A stretch of 64,000 bases of DNA from Oenanthe sinensis (taxonomy: Eukaryota > Streptophyta > Magnoliopsida > Apiales > Apiaceae). The DNA lies in NCBI GenBank assembly GCA_028671895.1, contig CM053810.1, forward strand, positions 67,643,501-67,707,500, given 5' to 3'. Both the position numbers and the translations under genes were made by a program. Below are positions 33,544-46,269 of this stretch, one piece after another; within the stretch, counting starts at the first letter, position 1; each line of letters opens with the position of its first letter. A model generated the notes under the pieces. It did not search any database. It worked only from the letters and a program-made list of their open reading frames with translations, and was not told where the DNA came from.

Positions 33544-34701
33544 TGTTGGGACAATCGAATCATGATGCTGCATTTTATGATATGAAAACGAACGAGTTTG
33601 AATAGAAAATTAACCTTAATCGCTACGGCGCAAGCGATTCAAATCCACGTCTTCTACTGTATTCCCGTATTCACCTTGAGCGAAGTGTGGCCTTCGATCC
33701 TCCCAAGGTTGCCTCCCTTCTAACTTTGAGATCTTGGAACCCTAGTTCTTGGTTGCCTCCTTGAACGGCTGCTCACAAAAACCCTAGTTCTTTCCAACTC
33801 ATAGCTAGAAGAGAATAAGATGAATATATAGGCTACAGTAGGGATCCTGGATAATTAGGTCGGGCCTTCCAATGACATTCTGGGTCAAGCCCAATGTCAT
33901 TAAATATTAATTCAATCCACTAAAGAATTAATATTTGCACTACCTCTCCTAATGCCGTAATTTAATTATTTAATTCGGCTCCAATATTATTTGCTTATTA
34001 AATTCCCCATGTTTAAGATATCGAATGTCCATTAATTAAATTAATTTCTGATAATTAATTTAATCAATATCTTTTATCCTTGATCATCCACTCAACCTTA
34101 TAATTATGCAAGAACAAATCTGCCTGCAGGACTAAAGCATAATTATCTTTATGAGCTTTCAAGAGGACATCATCACCCGAATATTTTCGGACACGGTTTC
34201 CTTTTATAGTCAATATCCCACTCTGTATGCAATGTCATTGTCCAAAACATAATATTGTGATTAACAAAAAATCACATCACATATGAATCAAAACATGTGC
34301 ATTGCATACAAGTGTCAATCACTGTATCCGGATTAAGAACCTAAGCAATAATAATATTATAGAATCTTAGTTCTTCTTTATTATCAGAATAGAAGAACAA
34401 TTCTAATATTTTAATCCCGTTCAATATACACAAAGCATACAAGTATTATTCAATAATCAAGATAGATTATTTCCAAATAATACTTCAGTCATTCCAGTGG
34501 TTTGTTTAACTCCACTTAAACTATGAACATTTATTATATTATATATAGACACTGACAATCTAATCTTCTGTTATCCCATTTGATACTAGATTATCCACAA
34601 TATATAATATACAAACAGTGTTAAAATACGCATTCAAGATTCTCAATAAAAAAAGACAATGTCATATACTTCAAACGAATAGTTCAATATACTCCCTAAC
34701 A
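33544..34701 (-). mobile_element. LTR of a Copia-like retrotransposon with PBS-like flank
   Basis: A 1158-bp block opens TGTTGGGACAATC and closes CTCCCTAACA, the TG..CA ends of an LTR. Reading the minus strand, the LTR is followed by ATTGGCATCAAGAGCCAGG, close to the initiator-Met primer-binding site TGGTATCAGAGCC. So this is a 5' LTR in minus orientation with its internal part to the left. I found no second LTR, gag or pol in the window, so the element is truncated. Composition (dicot LTR style, CTTGGAACCCTAGTTCTT twice) fits Copia, but the family is not proven. Confidence 0.65.
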
Positions 34702-35699
34702 GGATGTAGAAAAAAAAACTTTTAATTTTGTAAATTTTCCTTACAAAAATTATCGGTTTTAGTTTATTTTCACGCTTATATTTTCGAATCAAATTTTAGG
34801 TTCTCGAACTCTTGTTACCGAATCTATAAAATGTTCCACAAAATTAAAATGTGCGTTGTAATTATATATCGATGACTGGGAGGTGCTTTTCAGTTTTCAC
34901 CCTCTTGGTGTTGATAGATCAACTTTCTGCACTTTATAATAATCTTTTTTCTTCTGCCCACACCATCAAATTTTGGACAAAACATACAAATCTACGTACC
35001 TGTCGACAAAATTTATCCTACATTTACATGGTGAATTAGAGCGACACTTATTGCTTCCTGTCAATTTTAATTAATTGTCAAGAATAGTTTTATTTCATTA
35101 TTGGCCACTTTGAAACAAATAATTTGACATTACTGTCGTCCAATAGCACTTTTAATTTCATTATTTGTTATGAAACAATAAGTGAGACATGCACATATAA
35201 CAAAATTATTGAGGATTTTAAATAAAACAGTAGGGTGGCGATCACTACACCCAAAGATGGGCATATGGGCCAGTTTACGTATCCATAGTTCGCAGAAACC
35301 ACGTATTCTAATTGTCTGTCACAATCGGTCTGCTTTTGGGTCCATGAAGTTAGGCCCAATTATACAATAACAATAATCTCCACACATGAAAGGGATGATG
35401 AATATAAATGTATAAATACTAAAGTCTAAAGTTTAAGGAGTGGCATTAGAATTAAAAGAAAATAGTAAAAATCAAATAATTGTACAGCTCAATGAATCCA
35501 AGGGGTAGACAAAACAAACAAAATAACAAGGGTTTTTAGCGTATTGATTTGTCATCCTTCTGATCTAGTACGGATTATTTCTCATTGGCCAATAGATATA
35601 GCTAGTTATCCAATTGAGAGACCACTATTTTTTTTGTTTTGTTGGCGTATAAATTTAACTAACTTGACGAATATTTATTCACTAATTTAAAATTTATAC
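34702..35699. other. Intergenic
   Basis: No gene or clear element seen; moderately AT-rich. Confidence 0.35.
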
Positions 35700-36414
35700 G
35701 TGCGTGAACGTCTCTTTTTAATGAGTGTTCATGGAGAAATCTGGTAATCAACAAAGATCGAGGTTCTTTGCTGGAAAAAGATCTGACGAGGCTGAGATGC
35801 GGCGGAGCGTGGTGGTTTGTATGAGATTGGGGGCTGAGATTGCTAGGTTTCAGAATAACTAGAGTTTTGTGTTCTCTGGCGGTTGTGAGCTCTAATAATT
35901 TCGACCCCCAACAATGTGCCTACGTACCTCTATTTAGGCAAAATAGAGGATCAAACCCACGTAGTTCTTGGCAAAGCAGAGGCCCGTTAGGAAACCTGAG
36001 TTTCCTTCTTCGAATGGAATGCAGAAAAGGCAAGTGGAACCTTCCTGGAAGAGGACTCTACATTCGGGCTTATTTAGATAAGTCAAAGCCCAGTATAAGG
36101 TCCAAGGACTTCATGGATCCGACATTGACCCGGAAACCGTGGGCTCTAACCGGTCCACTACAGCTATTTTCAAGGATACCTTGATTGGAGGCCAGCACCA
36201 GATCCACCACAAATCGTAGGTCACGTCCTAAGCCCCCAGACGAGGGCAACTCGCCTGAGTACAGGGAAAGGATCTTCCAAGATAAGGCCAAATATGCCTC
36301 CATAACTCCCCTACGAGGGCAACCCGAGGAATGTGGAGCTATGTCCTTCGATTATTATTACAAGTAAGTGAATGCAGGGAGACATGCTGACTTTCCCAGC
36401 AACGGACGGAGGAG

Positions 36415-36804
36415 GGCGCGCCCTCTAGTGGAGGTATCAAGGCGCGCCTCCTTGTTGGACCACTTCTAATTTAAAGAGCATTCCATAAGTTACGCGTGGA
36501 CTGTAAGATCGTCCAATTCTGACTTCTAGAACTTGAGATATGACTCAAACAGTGTCTGTAGTGCAAGATCAAGGCGCGCCCTCTTCCTCAGGGAGAGCCC
36601 TCTTCAGGGAGAACCATCATCTTCATACCAGGGCGCGCCTACTTCAGGAAGAGTCGTCATCTCCCTCTTCCTAACTAGGGAGAGCCCTCATCCTTCTTCT
36701 TCCTAACCAGGGAGAGCCATCATCTTCATCTTCCTCATTAGGGCGAGCCAACTTCAGGGAGAGTAGTCATCCTCTTCTTCCTAACCTTCATACCAGGGCG
36801 CGCC
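36415..36804. repeat. Five GGCGCGCC palindromes and GGGAGAGCC repeats
   Basis: GGCGCGCC lies at 36415, 36441, 36573, 36632 and 36797, among repeats of CAGGGAGAGCC and CATCTTCATCTTCCT type. An 8-bp all-GC palindrome five times in under 400 bp is far from chance in this AT-rich window. Confidence 0.85.
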
Positions 36805-36828
36805 CTATTCTTCAGGGATGCCGATTCC

Positions 36829-37040
36829 AGGATGAAGCCCGATACCAGGAAGAGGTCGATTCCAGGACAAAGCCCGATACCAGGAAGATGTCGATTCTAG
36901 GAAAAACCCGATACCAGGAAGAGGACGATTTTAGGAGAAACCCGACACTAGGAGTAGGCCGATTCCAGGAGAAGCCCGACACTAGGAGGAAGCCCAACTT
37001 CAGGCGAAGCCCAACTTCAGGCGAAGCCCAACTTCAGGCA
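36829..37040. repeat. Minisatellite (about 42-bp units, then 18-bp units)
   Basis: Units of the form CGATTCCAGGAnnAAGCCC plus GATACCAGGAAGAGG repeat about five times with changes, then GAAGCCCAACTTCAGGC repeats three times nearly exactly up to 37040. Confidence 0.85.
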
Positions 37041-37045
37041 AAATA

Positions 37046-40000
37046 TGGGCATAACAATGAGCTATATAATAAGATATATTATTTGTGAATTAATAGTTAT
37101 CGTAAAATGAGCATATACTCTCGCGAGAGACAAGTAAAGAGAGTTCCAAAACAAAAAATGGAAGCATGGACGAGGTAGCTAACTTGAGATTTTCTGCGAC
37201 ATTTTTTAAATCGTCGAGACTTGATGGAATTCTTTTACAAGGATCTTGTATTGAAAAAGCAATCAAAAGAATTACAGACCTTCGTATAAAATGATATACG
37301 ATATAATTTAAAAGATTTCTTATAATGTAGGATATAGTGTAATTCGGAGTTGGTTTTATAAATTATATAAATTTAATATTAAAATAATGTAAAAATAACA
37401 ACATTTTAATGTCATTGATCTGATTATATAATGAAACTTTCCAAAAAGATGTTACAAATATGGCACTGTAATGGGACCAGTAAAAAGGAGGATTTATTTT
37501 CTTAAAAGAAAATTAGATTCCATTCGCAATCATGGTAGAGAGGTTATTAGATCATCCTTAATCACGTTTACTAATGAAGTGGTATAATTAGGGGGTCTCG
37601 AGGGAGATAGGTAAATTTATTAATTAAAATGGTTATTATAATAATTATGGGACATTTTAATTAAGAGGAAGTGTATGGCTTTATACACTTAAACGGAATT
37701 ATTTATAATTGTAATTATGTAAAATTATATCTAAAAATTTTATAGGTCCAACAAATATAAAATATAATTATATATATATTTTTAGTATGAAAGAATAATA
37801 AGGTTGTAGTGCCTGAATTTTTAGATATCATTTAAACAATAATAGGTATATGCTACATAGATAATTTAGCTAAGGACTCTTTCGGGAGAAAAATTTTAAT
37901 TCATGTGTTAATGTGAATGCACAAGAGTTCCATTTCATTTATTGTTTTAACAACCAATTAAAATTAGACAAGTATTTTTTGAAAAAAAACTTTGAGACTC
38001 TAGCAATTCTCACCGTTTATTTATATATGTATGTATAATCATGCACCGATATCAGGGTATCCTGTGCACATATTAATTAATAATATTTTAATTTAAAATA
38101 AACGATGTACTGTTTTTATTCATTTTTTGTAATATTAAATCTATTAATATAATTAGGGTGATTAAATAGGTAAGTTGATAAGAAATTTTTAAAAAAATGA
38201 AATTTCAAAAATATCAGTCTCTTAATATACTAATTAAAATATAAAAACTATGGGAGGGAGTATAAAATATTAGAAGTATCATGTTTAGTATTTGCGAAGT
38301 AATTAGTTTTCTTTCATTCGCCCTACCCTCGTCAATATCATCACTAGTATATCAGATTATCAGGTACCAATTCTTTTCTTTGTCTGCCTGCAAAGAAAGT
38401 CGTGACTTGGGTGGGGTATTGTGTCATAACTCATAATTCATCTTAATCTCATTTTACTTCATTATGATGCGGATTTGTGTTTCACCCAATTTATTTTTTT
38501 CGATTAGCATGTGTTTAACACTTCATTTTATCTCCGTCTCTTATCATGTGTGTTACCATGACCATTGTTATGCTAATGTTTATCCCCATCTTATTTTAAT
38601 TATTAATTAATAATACTGTAGTAAATACAAATCTATGCATGAACTACAATTTTTAGTTATTGCAGCATGGCAGTCCAGGAGCAGTTGCTACTTGCTAAGG
38701 GGAGATTAATAGCACAATCGCCGCATAAAATCGTGATAATTAAACTATTATTATGAAAATCTAAATTGTTTAAAGACTAGTAAAAACAATCATGCATGTA
38801 TCTGCGCAACTTGACACATGAGTATAAAACTTTCGTACGGAGTATTAGGCATTAAAAATAAAGCTAGGGACGACTCGCGTACGATAAAGACTCTAGCTAA
38901 ATTAAGTCCAAAGACAATTCACAAAAATTGTTTTAGAAAAAAATATAAATTAATGAAATTGACTTTTTTGCATAATTTTTTGTTGAAATATCTCTGTCAC
39001 ATTAATAGAGAACACGGTTTAGATGGTCGAAATATATGGCCTGGATTGATACTCATAAAAATCCATGATCTTATTTAACTACAAACATAAAAAGATCTAG
39101 ATTATATATTGCCCAAATCAATACAGCAAATATGCAATGCTATTTTGGTGTAAGCAGTAATGTAGTCGGCGAGCTATGGAATTCTGTAAATATAGATTAT
39201 AGGATGCACTATTGTATATAAATAATGTTAGTGACGGATCTTAAAATGATTTTTTAATTTGTGATTCCACCCTATTTATAGTTAAATATCTTTCATAAAT
39301 TGACAACTCGTAATTAAAGATTTTCGTTTTGAATTTTTTTCTGTAGCAATAACATTTGTAATATCTCCTTGTATAATTACTTGGCAATTCAGATGTCCCG
39401 ACGCGTATTGGCCAGTTTTAAAATGTCGGAAAACTTGTACTCGTAATGTTTTTCAGAGTAAATTACTGGTTTACACCTTTTGTAATGTTACATCAAAGTT
39501 TGGTAGTTGAATAAAACTCAGCTGATGATTAGATACTGTTTGGTAGTAGAAGATTTTCCATGTAATCAGTGGTACGTTAATTAGGATTACAAAATAGGAG
39601 TATATATATTTATACTCGATTAATTTTTATTTTTTTTGCCACAAATGAATTTTTTTTATAACTTCAAGTCATCATGTAGAACATAAGAAAGATATGGGTG
39701 TGTATCCCCACCTTTCCAAATATATCATTTTTATACCAGATATATAAAAGTAAAATCATCAAGAATATGCATTTATAAAAAGTATAGGTGATACATCTGT
39801 CAGTTCTGACTAGAGTGATTTTTTTAATGAATTATTAACAGTATAGCACCGAAACAAAATCTATATAAATTTAATGATTGTTTTCAATTTAATTGAAAAC
39901 AATTCAAACGAATTGTGCGAAATTGATATTTGTCATAGTTTTTACTTATTCTCAAAAAAGAAAAATCAAAATCAGAAATTTTTAAATAATATACAATTTA

Positions 40001-40338
40001 CTGCAAAAATTGTGTTCTAAATTCAATATTTTGGAATTTTGAATAGTCACATAAATATTATTGTTTACCTCGGGCATGTGAATATTTCAAATTGAAATGA
40101 TATTTGATTATCAAAATTTTCAATATAGAAAACTTTTATAATTTAGTTTTGTATAGAACTTCCAAAATCCAAATATATATTTAAGTTTCAGTTTTAATTT
40201 AAATGTAGAGTGAATTTCATAAATGAGAAAGAAAAATCAAAATTGTTAACAATTTTAAAGTGAACTCAGTTTCATCACAAACTCGTGTTAGCAGAACATT
40301 CCAGAACTAGAAGACATGATAGTATGATACTATTACTA
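37046..40338. other. Gene-poor AT-rich region
   Basis: About 3.3 kb without a recognisable gene. The longest open frame (38818-39078, 86 codons, basic) has no family resemblance and no codon signal that I can support. No clear transposon ends were found. Confidence 0.4.
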
Positions 40339-40860
40339 GTGTACTTCTGTGTTCTCAGAACCGGACCGGACCGGCCGGTTCGACCGGCCGGACCGCTAAC
40401 CGGTGGCAGGTCCGGTTCGGTTCACCCCTAAAACCAGTCCCCCGGTTTTCCTGTTCAAAACCGGCCAAAACCGGCCAAAAACCGGTGAAAACCGGTACTG
40501 AACCGGACCGGCGGGCGGTTTATATGCAAAAAAAAAAAAAAAAAAAGATTTTCAGATTATTTTTTTTGGCTTTAAAAAAACTCCATGAAGATGATTAGCC
40601 ATTGTTATTTCATTGTTTGTATAATCAGATTTTCAGATTATTTTTTTTTGCTTTAATGCAGATTATTTATAATTTTCAGATTGTATTATATATATAAATA
40701 ATTAAATAAATAAATATATATATATATAGAATTATATATTACATAATTATGACGTCACACCGGTTGAACCATTGGTCAAACTGGTTGAACCAATCGAACC
40801 AGTAACCAGTAGGGCTTCCGGTTCGATGCCCGGTCCGGTTCTGAGAACACAGGTGTACTT
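40339..40860. mobile_element. hAT-type MITE rich in ACCGG, 8-bp target duplication
   Basis: Element 40347-40852 has perfect 23-bp terminal inverted repeats beginning CTGTGTTCTCAGAACCGG, and is flanked by GTGTACTT on both sides (40339-40346 and 40853-40860). The 8-bp duplication points to the hAT superfamily. Both arms hold multiple ACCGG/CCGGT units; the centre contains an A run (about 40528) and (TA)n. No transposase is present. Confidence 0.9.
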
Positions 40861-40966
40861 CTTGTTTCACCCACCTCTTCCGGTAAATAATTCCCCACCG
40901 TTGATCAACATGTACATCAGACGGCTAGAAATGAAAGCAAACACTTGTGCGTAGGAGCGGATAAGT

Positions 40967-41918
40967 GTCTATTGTTTAATAATGCTAAAATAAATCCTTC
41001 AAATTAAACTTAATGATTTAATATAGCTATTTAGTTAATTTTTCTTAATTATGGTTAGAAAATTACTATATTCATGTATATTGTGACATTAATATTTTAA
41101 AAATATATCAAACTATTCTAATTTTAATATTATGACGTTAATATTCATGTATATAGTAACAGTATTGTTACACGAAAAAGTATATAAAAAAATTATATTC
41201 TAATTATAATTTATTTTTAAATAAAGTATATAAATTTTATCTCTTTTAAACACGAACACATATAAAATATGTGAAAATTTACATAAAAGTATTTCTACAC
41301 AAGACTATAAATAAATTAAAATCATAGATATAAAAATAAAAATAAATTCTAATCATATAAATACAATATTAAAGTAAAAATAATAAATATTAAAAATAAA
41401 TTCGTATATTATACGAAATGTAAGAAATTATGCATATTTGTCTATATATATCTATATATGTATGTAAGTAAGTGTGTGTTTATATGTATTATAATTTAAT
41501 ATTAAAATGTCACTCATATTTAATTAATTATTAAAAAATATAAATATTCGTCGAGTAAGTAGAATTTAAAAGTAAAATACAAACTAACGTGTAAATGTTT
41601 AAAGGTTAAACATTAATAGTTAAGTAATAAAAAAAGTATATACATACAATAATATTGGTTAACAAATTATTTATTATTTTATAGAATTATTTAATAAAAA
41701 TCAATTATATAAAAAACATATTAATTTATAAATAATAATGTTATTAATAAAAAATTAATAATATAAGATATATATGTATCTATATATGTTTATATTAATG
41801 TAATTAGATATTTAATAATATTTATAACCATAACTAAGAAAAACTAACACATATTGAACCATTAATTTTAATTTAAAAAACTTATTTGAGCCTTATTAAA
41901 CAATAAAGGTTTATTTAA
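40967..41918. mobile_element. AT-rich element with about 95-bp imperfect inverted ends
   Basis: TATTGTTTAATAATGCTAAA near 40970 is mirrored by the reverse complement of TTATTAAACAATA near 41905. The similarity continues inward for about 95 bp (TTAGTTAATTTTTCTTAATT / TTAGTTTTTCTTAGTTATGG). The interior is very AT-rich and noncoding. The target duplication is not clear. Confidence 0.55.
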
Positions 41919-42271
41919 ATACGGTGAGTTGGTGATTGGGAAGCAGTGGAATAATCTAGTACATCCTGTCTTAAAGTACACCTAATAAATCACCAACGTT
42001 GATTTAAATGCAAAAGTAGGCGTTTACATATCTGACGGTCCAGATTAAATTAGTAACATTTCATTTGACACTACCTAGGTAATCGAGCTTCAATTTTAGA
42101 GTCCATAGAAATAGAGATAACAACAACGATAGGAGTAGTACATACAGATGCATTATATACATACACCTCTGAAGTTGTGTACTTCAAACTTATCACTAGC
42201 TTAATTATTTACACACACAAAATATATACTATAACCCTGCAATTTTCTCAAGTTACACATTCAAGAAAATC

Positions 42272-44403
42272 ATGGGGGAGGTATGTGGATTATTTAAAAA
42301 ACTATTTATTTTCACTTCATTTTGTTTGTGTTTTGGTAAAAATTCAATCTTTAGTTTGGTTCATTTCGTGTTTGTCTGAGTTCTTGTTTTGAATTTGGTA
42401 AAAATCTAATCTTTATCAAATTTTTTATTCAAGAAAATAATGGGGTGTTTGAATAATTGATAAAAATCCAATCTTTATGAATATGTGTATATAGTCATTT
42501 ACATTTTGTTTGAGTTCTTGTTTTTAGTTTGGTAAAAATCTATAATCTTTATCATTTTTTTCATTCAAGAAAATAATGGAGAAGATAAAATAATTAATAA
42601 AATTTCAATCTTTATATGTGTGTGTTTGTGTGTGTTTATTTCCATTTTGTTTGAGTTTTGATTTTGAATTTTGGGTTTGTTTTACAGGAAGAAAAGAAGG
42701 TAGGAAACGAGAAAGTAGAGGAAAAGAAAGAAGTGGCAGAGAAAAAGATAGAGGAAGTAAAGAAAGATGAAGCTAGAGAAGACAAGAAAATTGAAAAAGA
42801 AAAAGAGGCTGCTACGGCACCGGCACCGCCGCAAGTGATTGTTATGAGAGTTTTCATGCATTGTGAGGGTTGTGCTAAGAAAGTCAGGGCTTGTCTCAAA
42901 GGCTTTCCAGGTTTGTCTTCTTATGTACATGTGTGTGTTTTATAATGCTTGATGTTGATTTGTCTTAGATTAAATTAGTTAAGTGATTTTGGACAAGATT
43001 AATGTGTTTTGGTAAATTTTGATGTTGGGTTGTTTGTGATTTAATTAATTAAATGATTAGAGACAAGATTAATGGTGTTTTTAATTTTTTTTTTGTAGGA
43101 GTTGAACACGTTGAAACTGATTGCAAGAGTCATAAAGTTGTTGTGAAGGGAGAAAAAGCAGATCCTGTGAAGGTTGTTGAAAGAGTTCAACGGAAAAGTC
43201 ACCGGCAGGTTGAGCTTCTTTCTCCCATCCCTAAACCTGCGGAGCCGGCGGCAGAGGAGACTAAGGTTGCTCAGGTTAAAGAAGTTGCCAAGCCTGAGGA
43301 GGAGAAAAAAGAAGAGGTGTTTGTTTTTTATTTTTGTTAATTTTTTCGGTGCATTTCTGGTAAAAACATTTGAATTGTGTTTGTTGATTATTTAATTTTT
43401 TATGATTGATAATTATTAGTTCATGTATGGGGTTGTTGAGATCTTGACATTGTTATTGCAGCCTCAGGTAATTGCAGTGGTGTTGAAAGTACACATGCAT
43501 TGTGAGGCTTGTGCTCAAGAAATCAAGAAACGTATACTGAGAATGAAAGGTAATATATATAATTTGATGTGCATCTCCTTTTGTCTATTTGGATCTATAA
43601 TAAATCTCCTGGAATGATTTTTAATGATTCCATATTCCTAATCTGTACATTCTCTAATTGGAATAATGTGATCCCCTTCATTAGATTCCCTCAAAATTGG
43701 CTTATGTTTTTCAACTGAAGTCAATTGACTTATGTCACTGCCATTTATGCCTACTCTGCTTAACAACACTTAACAAGTGCCAAAAATTAAACATATATTC
43801 TGAAACAATTATCAATGGTGTATCGAATGATGATGTGACTCGGACCATGTATAACTTGTACATGTTTCAATGGCACATCGTCATTATATACTTCTTTGGG
43901 TAAATATTTTGGGATTTTTTTCAAGCATTTTTGTGTAATTAAATTTTATCCCATCATGTGATTTAGGAGTGGAGACTGCAGAACCAGATACAATGAATTC
44001 CCAAGTGATTGTGAAAGGAATATTTGAGCCTCTAAAGTTGGTGGAATATGTATACAAGAGAACAGGTAAACATGCAGTGATTGTGAAGCTAGACCCTGAG
44101 AAAAAAGGTGGAGAGGAGAAGAAAGATGACAAAGGTGGAGACAAGGCAGCAGCTGGTGATGGCAAAGAGAAGAAGGAAGGCAGTGGCAAAGAAGCAGCAA
44201 AACCCGAGGCGGGTGCTGCAGCTGAAGCAGAGGATATACAAGTGTTGGATATGAAGAAGAATGAGTTCTACTACTACCACCCTCAGAACTATCAAGTCTA
44301 TCATCCTACATATACCGCAGAATCATCATACTCATCGCAGTCATATCCTCCTGCACCCCAAATGTTTAGTGATGAGAACCCTAATGCTTGCTCTGTTATG
44401 TAA
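42272..44403 (+). CDS. HIPP: Heavy-metal-associated isoprenylated plant protein (HIPP), two HMA domains
   Basis: Five exons join in frame: 42272-42280 (MGE), 42688-42910, 43099-43316, 43462-43549 and 43967-44403, giving 324 residues. An N-terminal Lys/Glu-rich segment (about residues 4-45) is followed by HMA domain 1 with MHCEGCAKKVRACLKGFPGV, a Lys/Glu/Pro linker with QRKSHRQVELLSPIPKPA, HMA domain 2 with VLKVHMHCEACAQEIKKRIL and VKGIFEPLKLVEYVYKRTGK, a second charged stretch, then a Tyr-rich tail and the terminal CSVM. Both HMA loops keep the CxxC metal-binding pair and CSVM is a CaaX farnesylation box. This matches Arabidopsis ATFP3-type HIPPs, membrane-anchored proteins that bind soft metals and act in metal homeostasis and stress. 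Intron positions after the two CxxC helices (G/GV phase 1) are the family pattern. No lesion is visible. Confidence 0.95.
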
Positions 44404-46269
44404 ATTCAAATGAATGTGAGGCCATAATGAGATAGAATGGGGTGTTGCACATGGCCATCACTGTTATTCTAGTTGCTCACATACCCTGTTATGCTATGCA
44501 TGTGGCCTTGTCTAGGGTATCTCTTCTCTTGGTATAACTCTGCCAAGAAAGGGAAGCTGTAGAATTTTTCAAGGTTTTGTACTAGTCCCTGTTACATATA
44601 CTACCAATAATCTAATTAAGATTATAGTATAATCTAATGTAAACTATAGTTTTTGTACATGTGTTGTGTAATGTTGTGTTCTTTCAAAGTATCACTCTTT
44701 ATTTTGTTTGTTAGAAAGTGGTATAATATATTGGGGTTGGTGGAAAGGTGTTACTATTTTTTTGTTTGAAGCAAGTGGGTGCGTGTGGGTGAGTCTGTTG
44801 GTGTATAGAGTAAATGATTAGACTAACATGTAACAACAGGAGTTGCCAAGGTTTCAATGAGCAATAATTTTCAGCCATGAAGTGGAGATGGTAGATGATA
44901 AGCAGTAATGATTGCTTGTGTGGATGATAAATGTGTGGAATGCGACTCAGCTGAAATCTGATGAAGATGTATGTAGATTGGTATGGAAATTTCTTAAAAG
45001 GTGTCATGATTTTGATGGAGGCAATTGAATTTCATTTTCTTTTCCTTGAAGTAATAATCGACTAGTGATCTACTTATTTTTTTAAATCAGGCTTCAAATT
45101 CTTGAAAACTCAATCTCTTGTTTTATATACAACTCTTTACAGTTTACTCTCTAATCTTACAAACTCGATTTCGACGGTTTGAAAACTCGATCTCTTGTTT
45201 TATAGAGTATATGATAATTGAGAAGTTAAAACTCAACATGGACCTCTTGTTTGATATGTGATAGTAATCGGGAGGATTTTTTTTTTGTGTGTGTGTGTGT
45301 GTGGGGTGTATAATTTCTTTTATACGGTACTAGTGACTATTGATGTGAAAATGAGTGAAAGATTAGACCGAAGGGATCGCTAGTGTTTGGCATTTTACAT
45401 GAAAGCATTGCTTTACTCGTACGGGAAAAATTAGTTTTAGATGCTTTTTAACTTGTCTATTTACTTTCGTGCATAAGTTTAGTTGGGTTTTTTTCTTTCA
45501 AAAGTGATGCATAAGTTTAGTTTGGTACTTTCATCTTTTATAAGCACAAATTCTATTTGATTGAAAGAGAAAAAGGTTATTGAGTTTTTGTTTCATTATT
45601 ACCATAAAAGAATATACGAAACGAATTAAAATATCATGAATTAAACGACCCCTTGTTTTTTGTTTGCAATGTCCAAGATCTGGTTTTCATCTTCTTTACT
45701 TTTATACTTTAAGAATACTACAGTATGAAAAATGATTAGGGACAATAATGCAGGCTCGATTTGAAAGTAGCATGATCAAAAAACACAGGAAGCTGGCATT
45801 ACGATGATATTGATTGGATCATTATGGTGATCATGTTTTTTTGTCTAAAAATATTCCATTATATGATTGAGGAGGCTGGTGCCTGAACTATTTGTTGTCT
45901 GTGGATCTGATCAAGAGAACGACTCTGTGTGGGATGATGGCTAATGAAATAATGCAACACGTACGTACACACATAAAAAAAAGAAGTTACCTACTAATTT
46001 GTTGCGAGTAATTATTACAGTACTAAATAATATAAAAAAAATACTCGTAAGTGTTTGATGCGAGAATTGAGTGTCTTTATATTATTGATTAGATTTATGG
46101 TTTGAATTTTGACGAATAAATTTAAAAGTAATTAATTCAATAAATGGAAGGGACCGATTTAGAAATAGTTGATGCGTCGTGATCGCCCTTAGGTGGCTAG
46201 AAGCAACTATCAATGACATGTGCTGTGTGGTCCATTTTATATTGTTCAGAATTTTGTTTGATCGTATAA
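44404..46269. other. Intergenic, 3' flank of HIPP
   Basis: Contains the HIPP 3' UTR, with possible polyadenylation near 44640-44700. A (GT)n run lies at about 45285-45303. No gene seen. Confidence 0.4.
45285..45303. repeat. GT dinucleotide microsatellite
   Basis: Uninterrupted (GT)n after a T run. Confidence 0.8.

Larger units (their letters stand above)
35700..37045. mobile_element. GC-rich LTR-retroelement remnant
   Basis: Base composition changes sharply to GC-rich. The block contains CCCCAACAATGTGCCTACGT, often seen in plant LTRs, followed by GC-rich noncoding sequence, five copies of the palindrome GGCGCGCC, repeated CAGGGAGAGCC motifs and a minisatellite at the right end. Short open frames here have no recognisable domain. 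Best explained as part of the LTR or untranslated region of a Gypsy-type element; borders are approximate. Confidence 0.5.

Noticed and set aside
36070..36303. 77-codon minus-strand frame in the GC-rich block, and the plus-strand frames there
   Set aside because: GC-rich noncoding repeats give chance open frames; no domain recognised.
36820..37045. Possible CRISPR-like array of spaced repeats
   Set aside because: Units are contiguous, degenerate minisatellite repeats without unique spacers, in a plant genome.
38818..39078. 86-codon open frame, basic protein
   Set aside because: No family resemblance, AT-rich codons and no splice or promoter context to support a gene.
43884..44200. Long minus-strand open frames over the HIPP last exon
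   Set aside because: Shadows of the Lys/Glu-rich coding strand of HIPP.
44711..45007. 98-codon minus-strand open frame downstream of HIPP
   Set aside because: Low-complexity His/Thr/Ile-rich, no homology, lies in the HIPP 3' flank.
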